Assembly (NCBI GenBank): GCA_013397435.1
Contig: VZRG01001058.1
Coordinates: 124,001-188,000, forward strand
DNA length: 64,000 nucleotides
Direction: 5' to 3'
Source: Erythrocercus mccallii
Taxonomy: Eukaryota; Chordata; Aves; Passeriformes; Dicruridae
Part shown: positions 42,312 through 53,400 of the stretch, in pieces
How positions within the stretch are numbered: position 1 is the first letter of the stretch
How the letters are laid out: the number at the start of each line of letters is the position of its first letter
Notes under the pieces: model-generated
The model's input: the letters and a program-made list of their open reading frames with translations, nothing else
Database searches by the model: none
What the model was told of the DNA's origin: nothing
Program-made: the position numbers and the translations under genes

Positions 42312-42450
42312 CTCTCATTTTCAAATTTCTCTCATTTCTCACATTTTTTCTTGTTTAATTTACACTGGACAGTGCTACACAAAGCAAATCAAGCTCAAGT
42401 TCTTTTACACTTTACTTTTGAAAGGAAGTGAAGAAGAAAATATATTTTAC

Positions 42451-42581
42451 CTGAGTCTCCACACCTTGCTCAAGCAATCTTTTAGCCTGGTTTTCCACCT
42501 CAAGACGAGCTCTTGCAATAAAAAGCAGATCATTTTCAATTACTTCTATTCCAGACAGATCTATCCCTTGAGAAAGATAAT
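42451..42581 (-). CDS. COG5: COG5 internal exon, upstream of the 0.7-kb exon
   Basis: On the minus strand a TTGCTTTTATAG acceptor leads into 131 bases: two bases completing a split Asp codon, then 43 codons reading YLSQGIDLSGIEVIENDLLF, then IARARLEVENQAKRLLEQG and VETQ. The donor is CTCAG followed by GTAAAA. This is the COG5 segment directly before NPTQVGTALQV in vertebrate COG5, so the two exons are consecutive; both intron boundaries agree in phase (phase 1 in, phase 0 out). The encoded piece is a charged, helix-rich part of the N-terminal region that in COG subunits builds the inter-subunit bundle. The previous exon must end in G (for Asp, after ...SLNEL in the family); I searched 42582-64000 for it and did not find it, so that intron is longer than 21.4 kb. 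The only oddity nearby is a long purine array about 0.46 kb upstream in transcript terms. Confidence 0.97.
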
Positions 42582-43040
42582 CTATAAAAGCAACAAAACA
42601 TTGATAAGCATGACACAGGATAATGCAACATTTTAAGCACGTTAAAACATTTCAAAGTTACAGTCAGTTACAAGGGACGTTTTTGTATACAACACTTGAC
42701 AATACATACACCAAAGTAATGTCTCATACCAGAAAAACTGAAAATCAGAGGATTATTACTGAAGAAAATCTGGATATTGAATACATCGAATTTATTTCAA
42801 GACACTTCTCTAGACTCAGAGACTGACGAAGAGGTGCAAAACATGAGTTCTAGGAACTGCAGAATCAAAATCACAGGCCAAAAAGAGACATGAAGTCATA
42901 TCTTTGTCCCAAAGAACTAACTAGATCATTAAACTTGTCTAATTAGATGTTCAAATAAGCATAATTTGCTCTATGATCTGATGCATTAAAAGGCTCAAAT
43001 TATACTTCATATATTTAAATTGCACTACTAAACATTTGGG

Positions 43041-43170
43041 AAAGAAAAGAAGGAAAAGGAAAAGGAAAAGGAAAAGGAAAAGGAAAAGGAAAAGGAAAAG
43101 GAAAAGGAAAAGGAAAAGGAAAAGGAAAAGGAAAAGGAAAAGGGAAAAGGGAAAAGGGAAAAGGGAAAAG
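43041..43170. repeat. Purine array: GAAAAG hexamers turning into AAAAGGG heptamers
   Basis: About fifteen perfect AGGAAA/GAAAAG hexamers (43051-43140) change abruptly into about four and a half AAAAGGG heptamers (43137-43170). The array ends against a run of nine T. It sits 460 bases upstream of the COG5 exon at 42451-42581; in the COG5 pre-mRNA it reads as a continuous pyrimidine tract of about 130 nt. The Lys-Arg repeat frame across it is an artefact of the repeat. Confidence 0.95.
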
Positions 43171-46100
43171 TTTTTTTTTCCTTTTTATTCACAGAATATC
43201 ACAAAAATATCACAAAAATTATTACCATTGTGGAAATCACCATCAGCCAGGTAGCTACAGATTACTAGGCTGGACTGGTGACTGCAGAAAAAAATCTATT
43301 CAAATTCAACTTTTCTCAATGATTTTTTCCCCTCTATTTATCTTTCTGGATTCAAATTAATCCAATTCTCCACTGACCACGTAGCCTAGACCTTTACTCT
43401 ACTGCTTATCACCAAGATAATGCAGAACTACTCTCATTTACAGTTTTGAACGTTTTGCTTAACAAAGCAGGTTTTCCACTGCTTTTTTGGAAAGATCAAA
43501 TAAAACTAACAAAATAATGTCCAAGGCATTTCACACAGTATCAGATTCTTCCTTCATAAGATGATGTTACACTATTTCCATTTATAACCAGTCCTCTATG
43601 ACTTCCTATATAAAGTTATCTTCCTTTTAGTCCTCACAGTAAGTTTATTAAGGCACAGACTTAAACATTTTAACTAAGCTAACTGAACTTTGAAATCTTT
43701 GCCAAATAACCTTTCACTTTAGTAGCCATTTATTTTTGTTTACTCATAATAAACTAATTCTCAGATTAACTTTAGCAATCACATGTTCACAACTGAACAC
43801 AGAATTCCAAGTGAATCATTTCACGACTATGTAGAGAACATCCCTGTATCTGCGCATGAAAAATACCATATAAGAAATTGAAACAAAAAGCTTGCTGAAA
43901 TACTGCATAAAGCTTACTAAAGGCATAAAGGAAATCATCTCTCTTAACAGTGCAATATGTCAAATAGGTTTTAGTCTACTAAGAATAGGCCTGCAAATGC
44001 TTTCTCCTGCATGCATTTGTTTAAAAATGGATCAAAGGCCAGCTGAGCAGCAGGATGGCACAGGCAATTCATGAAGCCCTGTGTGCTGGTGTTTACAGAG
44101 CTGTTTTTGCCATGGGCCACAGCAGCCACACTTACCCCTTATTTCCCTGCAACTTTTTGCTGTGACTAAGCTGCATCTCTACAGGTGGTCTGGCATACAA
44201 ACACATTAAAACTAATATTGAACTCCCACAAGTTCCAATGAGCAAGTGTCTTGAATGTGAAGATTAATTTTCTGACCCCTTTCTTTTAGCTGCACAGAAA
44301 AAAAAAGGAGGAAAGCACTATCACGGATTCCCTCTACTGCCATAGTAAACTCTGAAGAACTTGGCAACATGAGATTAAAAAAGGTGCAAATATTATCAAA
44401 TGTTTACATATCCCACAAATACAAGAACTGCTGTGTAGTTCACTTAAGACATAAAGTCATAATCTGGAAGCCCAGGCTGCCTAAACAAAACAAAATTAAA
44501 ATATGGTTATGATCTCCTAAATCCATAGAAAATCTGAGGAAGATGACTAAAAAAGATACCATATCTTCCTGCTGTGTTTTATCTCAAAATCCAAAGTCTC
44601 TTCAAGTGCTAAAAATCGAATCCTTCTGATGGTTTTAAGAAAAGAACAGAAAGACCATGCTGCTTTGGCTTCTCCAAATACCTCCATCTGTGTCTCCGAC
44701 TGGCAGCCACCTCCTGCCAATCTGTTAAAATCTGCAGCTTTGCTCCAAATTTTCTGCAATCCTAACAAAATGTCTTTGGACAATGGATTTCAGCAGGACT
44801 TCAAAACAGTGGGCCTTTCTGTAGGTTCAGTGGCTAGGTGTACTTCTATAGATGCTCCTAGTTGCTATTCTAACAGTAAGGAAGCTCTAGCAATGGCACC
44901 ATTTTCAAAAGAAAAGCAGTTTTCATAAGGACAGCAGATCTATGTCAGAAACATCTGCAAGTGCTTTCCTGCCATTCTTATGTGAGAGCAGAAGCTGTAA
45001 CACAGGCAGTGTATGTGCCTTTTGATAGTTGTTGTCATCTACGCAGACAGCATAATATTAGAAATCTCTAAACTTGTGTACTCTCACGAGTGATCTTGCT
45101 ATCCTGGACAGCACAATGAAACCAAGCAGAAGGACAGCTGACATAAGAGCAGCCAGATCATTCCCAAAATACCTGTGCATTTAAGATCTGACATGTTTAA
45201 AATATTGCAGAGGAACTCACACATTCCAGCCAGTCAATTTTAGTTAGTAAAGAAACACTGTCAAGTGAAACAACAAAAATGCTATCGGTTATTAACTCAG
45301 GGAGTAGCAAATGTAGGACTTGGCTTCAGGGACTTACTTGTGTGACTATTTTTCTATTTCTTGCCATGAGCAGTCAGTCAATAACACTGTGGTCACGATC
45401 AGAGGTGAGTGGGATACGAGCTGTAAAGTACTTGTGTCTTTTTGTCAGGAATTAACCAAAAACAGTGGCTCACCCCTCAGCTAGCAGACTCTGGTGTCCA
45501 GTTTAAAGCATGTCAGCTTTCCATCTGCTTTAACCTTAAGGCTCTGGAGTAAAACTATTACTGTATTAACTCTAAAAGATTTAGTGAGTATATATTTATA
45601 ACTGACATCTCTCCCTTAAGAGATTTTAAAAGCATATATACAACATTTTTTTTATCTTTGGGAAGATTCGTGCTTTTAACAAACTAGAATCTAAGTATCT
45701 TGTACCACCATGTGCCAGGGCTGGAGCAGCCAGCAAGGCATTGCCCTCTCAGCAGCACAACAGACTGCTCCAGCCACTTCTCAGCACAGCCAGGGAGCAA
45801 ATCAGAGGAGAGAGCTATAGTCCTATAACCATTCCCGTACCTCTCATCCCTCTGATAATTCTACCTCTTTATATGGGTTCATGAACATAAAGGCAAATTC
45901 TTAACTCATAGGGTGTTGGTATTGCTTCCCTTCTATCACACCCTATGAAGTTTGGAAAGCACAGCTGGAAATTACTTCCTAGAAACTTTAAATACAGACT
46001 TCCAGGACAAAAATATTGTATGTCAAGGCAGAATACACTAAGACCTAGGAATAAGTGACATACATAATCTGCTTCAGCCTAGCAAAGGGTTAAAACTTTT

Positions 46101-48730
46101 TAATTTTTTAATAAAACAAATATTTTTGTCACTACAATTCTAAATTTTCTTGATTTACTAAACCTGAACATTTTTGATCTACTAGTTGAGGTGCTGCTTG
46201 AAAATGCATTTTTTAACGCAATATTTCCCAGAGAGTTATGTAAGAGGAGTTTCATAGACAGACAAATCCAATATGCAGATAGTACATTAGGCAGAAAAAC
46301 AGTATTTTGAGCAACACGGTTAGCTTTCCTTAATCTAAATGACTTACCAACACAAGATTCTTTCTCTTATGTGATCTCATTTTTTAACCTCAAATATTCT
46401 TTGGGATAATACAGAATCAAGATTAGAAGTTGAAAGTTTCTGTAAGCATTAAAATACATTTTGGAACAGAGATAGCTGTGGAGCTAGCACCGTTATAAGC
46501 ACCACGAAAACTATATTATGCTCTTTATATGGACTGAATTTATTCTGAGCTTATGCTAGAAATTAGAGAATCAACAGAAGACTACTGAGAACAATCAGGT
46601 GCACTAACAAAGAGGAAAACAAAAGACAGTAATAAACCAATGTGATTAAGCTGTATGACTCAAGAGGCTACTTGAGTCAAAAGAGAAACCCTTCTGTGCT
46701 CTGAGTACCAACCTCAGTGACACTAATAAAGAGGGGAAAAAAAGGAAATTAGAACATCTGAAGTGGATTCTCTAGGAGTGACCACGTAAGATCTGCAGAC
46801 ATGTAACTCCCATCAAATGCAAGAATCCAATGACAAACAAAAAGGTGTTCCATGGGAGACTGGGAAGGGGGAGAGAGGGTATTAATGGAAAATAACCCAT
46901 TCCTGAAATTTTAAAGAAAATCATAGAATGATAAAATCACCGATCTTTGTTTCCCTGTTTGAGGAAGGTTTGAGGCTTATTTCTCTTGCATTGGTCATTT
47001 GTTTTACTTGGTTCTGCAGTCTTAGTTGCAGATAATGTTGGTAATATCTCTACTCTAAGAAGATACTGCTATTTTTCCATAGTAAAAAAAAAAAATTAAT
47101 TTTTGAAGAAACTACTAATTTAAACTCCAGAAAGTCAACAGGTCTAAAGCATACCCAAGAGTTCTGCTGGGATTTAAGTAGGATACAGAAGATGAGAGGC
47201 TACATGATTTATCAAGAACTATTATAGAAGACTCATGTGTGCATTGGTGGAAGATGTTCATGAAACTGAACTTAAACTGCTATTGGCAGTATTTGTTTCT
47301 GTTATCTCCCATGGTCTTAATGGAAATGTTAGTTACAACAGTAGTTACTGAACAGGAAGGACATCCTGTTTGCCTCATCTGTACCTGAACCAACAACCCA
47401 GGATGCTGCTGGGCCCAAATATGTCAATTGGTTTGGTTTTGTCAATGCAGCTAATTTAAAACCGAAGCTCTGAGAAGAGAGCCTGAGATCCCAACACCTC
47501 AGCAGAAGACCAATGCTCACCCTTTGGTGAAAGCAACCTAGGGTTTTACATCATACCTCTAGTCACTAGGTGGAATAAGCAAACACCCTATCTTAAAGAA
47601 CAGCGGTCTGTTGCTTGGAGACACAAATTTGCCATGCAATTCATGCATACAGAGCGAGCAGGGAATACCAAGGACAAGCCAATTCCTAAGTGTCCAAACT
47701 GGAAGCTGATGCCTCCAAAAAGAAATTTTGCCTATATTCTGTTTTAACTAGAATTCTCCACTTAAACAAAAATGACTGGCCCACACTCTGCACCAGGCAC
47801 CGAAGTACTTGCTGAAGTAAACCTCATATTAAGCCTTTAAATCAAGGGATTCCACTACTGGCACTATTAAACAATATCTTAGAGCTATCTTATGCAACTT
47901 GAGCTCTTCAGAAAAAGATATTCATTCCTATCAAAACTGCACAGATTACAATGCCTTGTAAAGTGTTCAAAATAAAAATGTAATGGCTCTATATTGTCAT
48001 ACACAATGTCATATATTTTGAATATACTTAAAAAAATATTAAAATTTAATGTTAAAATATTAAATTTTTTTTCTGCAGGTATAATTAATTCATTATTAAA
48101 GAAGAAGAAAAAAAATTATTTTACTAAAATGCCAGTAGTTACCAAACTCTTGGTATCTTTCTTTCCCTCCTATACAGCAAAATTCCTGCAAATGTTTCTT
48201 CAGTGAAATAACAGAGAATAAAATTTGTCTGTGTCACTAGAGTGCCATTAAGTTCCTATGAAATCTGGTCCTTATTTAAGCAATTTCTACTATCTTAAAA
48301 ATTAACTACTTGCATGCATAATACGTAAGATTTCAGTCTTTAGCTCTTTGAGCAACATTAAGTGAGTGAAAACCATCCTGCTGGAGACAGAAACTGAGTG
48401 AGGCCCCTTGGCTCTGTACTTGTTTGTTTTGTCAGACGGCACATTAACACACTCTTTAAGTCCAGAAAAGGAAATATTAGATAACCAAGTATATTTTCTG
48501 ATAGATGTCCCTAGTGAAGAGGAACATGAAAAATAAAAACAGAGCAAGGCACTTCTGAGCTCTTCATTTCAATCCAAGACTGGTTTCATTTCAAAGAAAT
48601 CAGGTCAACAGTACCAAAACCAAACCAAAGTGGAAAGCATATAAGTCAAAGAAAGCAAAACTTTAACTGCTCATTTCAACACAGATCATTATCTTGTGCT
48701 GTAAAACAGACCTGACATGCACGTTACATT

Positions 48731-48880
48731 ATTGTAGAATGGTTTGGTCAGAAGGGGCCTTTAAAGAAAATTTAGTCCAACCCCTCTGCATGGGTAGGGA
48801 CATCTTCCATGATTTCATGTTGCTCAAAGCCCTGCTCAGCCTGACCTTGAACAGTTCCAATGATGCAGCATCATCTCACC
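48731..48880 (-). mobile_element. CR1 LINE 3'-end fragment
   Basis: From 48733 the plus strand reads TGTAGAATGGTTTGGTCAGA, then GGGCCTTTAAAG, TTAGTCCAACCCCTCTGCAT, GGGTAGGGACATCTTCCA, TTGCTCAAAGCCCTGCTCAG and CCTGACCTTGAACAGTTCCA. Every step matches the antisense 3' end of bird CR1. The element is 5'-truncated, as most CR1 copies are, and moderately diverged. Confidence 0.9.
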
Positions 48881-49774
48881 TGAACAAAGCTTTACTTCAG
48901 AAGAAAATTGAAAATTCAACACTCTAATTCAGAGACCATGGAGGCATGAAAAATTTGAACATTTTCTAGCATGTTGAAACAAAGGAGAAAGTTTTAAGTG
49001 TAAAGGTTGGAATAGAAAGAATGGATTGTCATCCTGCACTTGGGAACAGCTTTGTTTCCTCCAAAAGATTGTTCCTGGGTTTTTTTAATAGAATATAGTT
49101 TATGTTAAAACATTTAGTAGTGCTTTAATAATCATCTATGTCCAATCCTATCTACAGAGGAAGCCTGCTGCTTCTCTCCAGACTGCATGCAAAAATATAA
49201 AAAAACACACCCTGAATTGAGAACAATTATGGGGGAGCAGTGAGAAAGACTGACTAGCTATTTTTAAATTAAATTAAAGCTGCATTTAAGTCGTCTTGAT
49301 GGAAGAGTTAATTCCTACTGCTCTCTGGGCTGGAAATCAGATGCCACGCAAGATCTGGAACTGATGGAAATGAGTTTGATATCTATTTTTATCATCATCA
49401 CTGACTTAACAATGAGCACCAAATTTTGGAGACATTCCTGTGAAAATGCCATGATTCAGAAAATAGCTTAACACACCAAGACAAACACTACTTAGGTCTA
49501 ATCACAAGTTATACCACACGACTCCCACACTCATTTAGGCCTAAAGCAAGAGTTGTTGAACTCCTTTAAGGTTCCCCCTCCCACGCACCATTAGATCTCC
49601 CCCATCCCTCCCCCTCACCCTTGAATACAGACTCACAACCTTACTTCACCACGACCTACTAAACTTGCTCCTTTCTAGTGTGCCCTCCACTGCCTGGACT
49701 GCCGGGCTCCAAGGGGAGCAGGCAGCAACCCCACATCCCGCTGGTGGCTGCTGAATGCCACTGTTAGTAGCCTG

Positions 49775-50430
49775 GGTGACAGGACAGAATTAACCCTCTG
49801 TGAGCTTATGGGTGACAGCAATTTGAGGAAGTGCTCAGCACCCTGGAGAGCAGGGTTGCCATTCTGAAAAACCTTAGCAACCTTGAGATAAGGACAGAAA
49901 AAAACCATTATGACTGTGATGGCACAGCCCTGTCCACACAAGCAGGTTGGGTGCTCATTGGCTGGAAAGAAGCTTTCAGAAACAGACCCAGTGGACAGAA
50001 AATTTAACTTAAATCAGCAGTACATCCTTGTGGCAGAGGCAGCCAGCTGCGTACCAAACTGGGTGTACCCAGCAGGTTGAGGGAAGTCATTATTATTATT
50101 TGGCACTTGTAAGGCAACTGTTGTCCTCCATACCTCCCAGTAAAACAGAGACACTGACAAATGAATCCAACTGGGAACCACACGACAGGGGACTGAATCA
50201 TGTGAGTGTGAAGAGAGGCTGAGAGAACTAAGTCTGTTAACCTTGAAAAGAAATGGTTAAGAAGAGATTTAACTGTATCTTCTCCTACCTGACAGACAGA
50301 CCTTTCTCAGAGGTGCACAGCAGGCAAGATATACAGGCTACAGCATGAGAAATTCCAGCTAGACATGGGGGCAGAATATTGTACTTATGGCTCTGTACAC
50401 CTTACCCATGGAGGCTATTGACCTGCAGGA
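49775..50430 (+). mobile_element. CR1 LINE fragment (RT to C-terminal ORF2 region)
   Basis: The plus strand follows the bird CR1 ORF2 3' half in order: the degraded FADD region near 49803, a GAGAGCAGGGTTGCCATTC block near 49845, CAGGTTGGGTGCTCATTGGC near 49943 and CTGGAAAGAAGC, CAGCAGTACATCCTTGTGGC near 50016, CCAGCAGGTTGAGGGAAGTC near 50069, GCACTTGTAAGGC near 50103, GAGAGGCTGAGAGAACTAAG near 50214, and AGAAATTCCAGCTAGACAT near 50348. The frame is broken, so the copy is inactive. It lacks the 3' tail. It is a different insertion from the minus-strand CR1 0.9 kb to its left. Confidence 0.8.
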
Positions 50431-53400
50431 ATGCACACATTATATTTTAATATAATTGAAACTGATAAACTGTGAAACATTAGGCTCTAGAACTCTAAAA
50501 ATCACTGTAAGCTTCTTAAGCCTTCCTTCAAAACAGGCTGATTTGAGAAAACTCCTTCAGGAGCTCCCAAAACAATTTTAGTAACTAAAAGTGCATTTTT
50601 TTTCTGAATTCTCTGTGATAAATACTCACAAAGAACTCAACATTCATGTCATTCATCAACAGTACTTGGGTGGAGCTGAAACCAATTTCACCCCAAGTAT
50701 TCTATATGAGCTGTGGCCTAGAAATCAGAAAATATTCAAAAGAAAATTTCTTACACCAATGGCCATAAATTACAAACATAATCCAGGTCTGTAACATGAA
50801 ACAAAAGTTATAATCATGGAAAAAACCCCAGTACCTATATAAATTACAAAGTCCACATTTTATTCTGACAATTGAGACTGTTCATTAAAAATCAACAGAA
50901 AAAACCCACTTCACCACAATGAAATCACTGAAGTTTAATTTAGACACTGCACAGATAAGGAACTGCTCTTCAGATGTACGTGGACTTTCAAAATTAAATT
51001 TATTCTGGCAACAATGCAGTAATACCTCTACAAGTCCCTCTTGGGCTTTTTTTTGAGCAAAGTAAAAATAAAATATGTTGCCAGTAAAAATCTAGTTGTC
51101 CTATTTTGGTTTTGAACAGACTTCATAGCATCACAGATGCAAAGCAAATGTACAGCATGTGTGAAAGAGACAAAAACAGAAAGGGGGACAGAAAGGTATA
51201 ATATGGAACAGGAGAGAGATGTAGCCCAAGTGGGGCATTACAGAAGAAATGAACTTCAGCTTTGAAAGAGTCAAGAATAACAGAATGAGGAAAAATAATA
51301 GAAAATTATGAAGGAATGTAGTGAAAAGATACAAATACAGATAAGTTCATACAGTTTGATTTTATTAATATGTAATTTAGTGCCATTATATGCTTTTGAC
51401 CTTGATAAGTTCATCCCCACCCCAACCTAAGCCCACAGCTTTGCACTGCTTGTTCATTACCAAGACCAATGGTAATGCTCGTTTCTGCTCATATTTCAGA
51501 AGAGCATCCAAAACTGGAAAACAAAGAGGTGAATAAAGCTTGTTTTTAATAAATTTCATGCACATAGTAATCAGGATTTTTACTGTCTTGAAAATATTTC
51601 TTGAAATCTCAGCAGGTGAACAATAAGCAGTCCTTGAAATGGAGCATGAGTATATAAAATGAAGCAGGATGAAAAGAATGTACTCTCATATTTATCAGAG
51701 ATAATTGCATTGAAAATATATTGCAACTGCACCATAAACCCATGTAAAAGAATTATGCCCTTCCAAGTGGAGTTGATGAAGTAAACCATCTCTTTCCTGA
51801 ACCAGGAAACTGAGATAAGGACTCACTTAAATGAAGGTATGTGACTTTGGCTGTCCTTTGTTTGCCTAAGTTAGTGTCACAACTAAAGCCATGAAAGCCA
51901 GCAAAATAGTTATGAGCAGAGAGCAAAATATAACCTAAATTTACATGTTGGCCTGAAAACACCAGTCTTTTTGGCAGCTTTTAGATATTATTAATATGTT
52001 ATCATTCAATAGCTAAGTCGAATTCCTCAATATAGAGCATTATGTAAATGTGTGATGATTCAGTTCCATCAGTACCATCCCATGTTGCAATAGACCATGC
52101 AATGATAAAAGAAAATGAAGGAAAATGATGATGTGTCTCAAGAATCTTAGTCAAAAATAACTTATTTCAAACATCCCACCAGTTGCAGAGAAGGCAAAAA
52201 TGGCTGACTCTTCACTGAATCACTGCCTCCGAAGGAGGGTAGGGAAGATTTTGTTTCATTTGTGAGTTTTAATTAATGATGTCAATGGTTATTGACCTAA
52301 TTTTTGAGTACTTTACACCTGGATAAAGGTATACATGGACAGCTACAGACTTAGGGGTCTACAAGTCTACAATTACCATCCTGAACTAGCTAGTTTGCAT
52401 TTAATTTTTTCTGTTTGGTGAGATATATCCTACATTTTTTGAGTTTATATAATTATTTTTGCACTAATATGTGCATCCAAAAATGTAGATTGTCCATGAG
52501 AGAACACAGGTAGTTTCTAACATACACTTGTAAATGCCAGGAGATACTTTAGAATCAGTAGTGCTTACAGTGCTCTATAATTAAAGTAATAAAAAAATAA
52601 TCATGCTTTCTTGACCCCTGCATAAGGGGGAATACTACTTTTTTTTCTTTACTACATATATATAAGCTGCAAATATTTCTTTCATATTCCTCTCTCCTTA
52701 TGGGTCTCTCCTGCCTCTTTTCAACACCCACCATTCACCCTTTCATACTTACACCTTCAGGAAAACACTTCTGCAAAAGCAGAACTGCGTTTTCTTTAGT
52801 AACAGCTATGTTAACTACCTTGGTACTCTAGAATATATGTAATTTTTGTCTTCAATAAAGGCATATTCAATTTCTCCCACCCTTCACTTGTCGTATCATC
52901 AATAACTTCCTGCAACTGGATGCTGATTTACCTGTTTTTATCATCTTTAGAGTCAACAGATGTTGCATAGGTTATAAATCACACAGCTTTTATGTACCTC
53001 AGATACTTCGTAGGAGAACTAAGTGAACCTTGTGTTATACAGAGTGTTTCTGTAGACAACTTGAATGTAATTGCAAAATTTTAAAACCTCTTGAAATATA
53101 TCTTATCTCCTACAGCAAAGTCTTTTTGAAATTTAGAGATCAGCCTATGGCAGAAATCTGCCCAGTCTGCCAGAATTCTTGCCAATTCTTCTAGTAATAA
53201 TAAAACTTAGCAACTGTATTAAGAAATAGGCAAGAAAAGAACTGTTTGAAAGCCAAACTGAAACCAACAGTGTTCAAAATCCAAACACTTGCATTTGAAG
53301 TTAGCCTGCACAGATGCCTGTCTTTTGACTTTTCAACTGGAATAGTATTTAACCACAACACAGACCAACAACAGTTGCCTCTGATGATTCTTTAGTACCT

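Larger units (their letters stand above)
858..42450 (-). other. COG5: COG5 intron, 41,593 bp
   Basis: The intron is bounded by the donor at 42450 and the acceptor at 858. It contains no recognisable exon. By block: 858-17412 is unique AT-rich sequence with A-runs, a GCTA/GATA repeat and one CR1 3' scrap; 17413-18085 is an ancient LINE; 18086-21263 holds only a short 17-bp tandem; 21264-22360 holds two solo LTRs; 22361-27810 is unique apart from an AT palindrome near 25.6 kb; 27811-28499 has an ancient LINE and a CR1 scrap; 28500-37299 has nothing recognisable, though 30880-31110 and 32500-32930 are less AT-rich; 37300-37745 is a tandem duplication; 37746-42450 has a poly(A) run, a 9-bp-type repeat and a short palindrome close to the donor. 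GPR22, nested in COG5 in other vertebrates, was not found. Confidence 0.9.

Noticed and set aside
858..42450. GPR22, a receptor gene nested in a COG5 intron in other vertebrates
   Set aside because: No long plus-strand frame with seven membrane segments is present in either visible intron; it must lie elsewhere in the gene.
42124..42636. 170-codon plus-strand frame
   Set aside because: It is antisense across the COG5 exon at 42451-42581 and its splice sites; its length partly reflects the antisense of real coding sequence.
43036..43254. Lys-Arg repeat protein frame
   Set aside because: It is the translation of the purine hexamer array, not a gene.
46919..46945. Possible CR1 tail (TCATAGAATGATAAAATCAC)
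   Set aside because: It resembles the CR1 3' octamer repeat, but no CR1 body is attached, so the match is too short to support.
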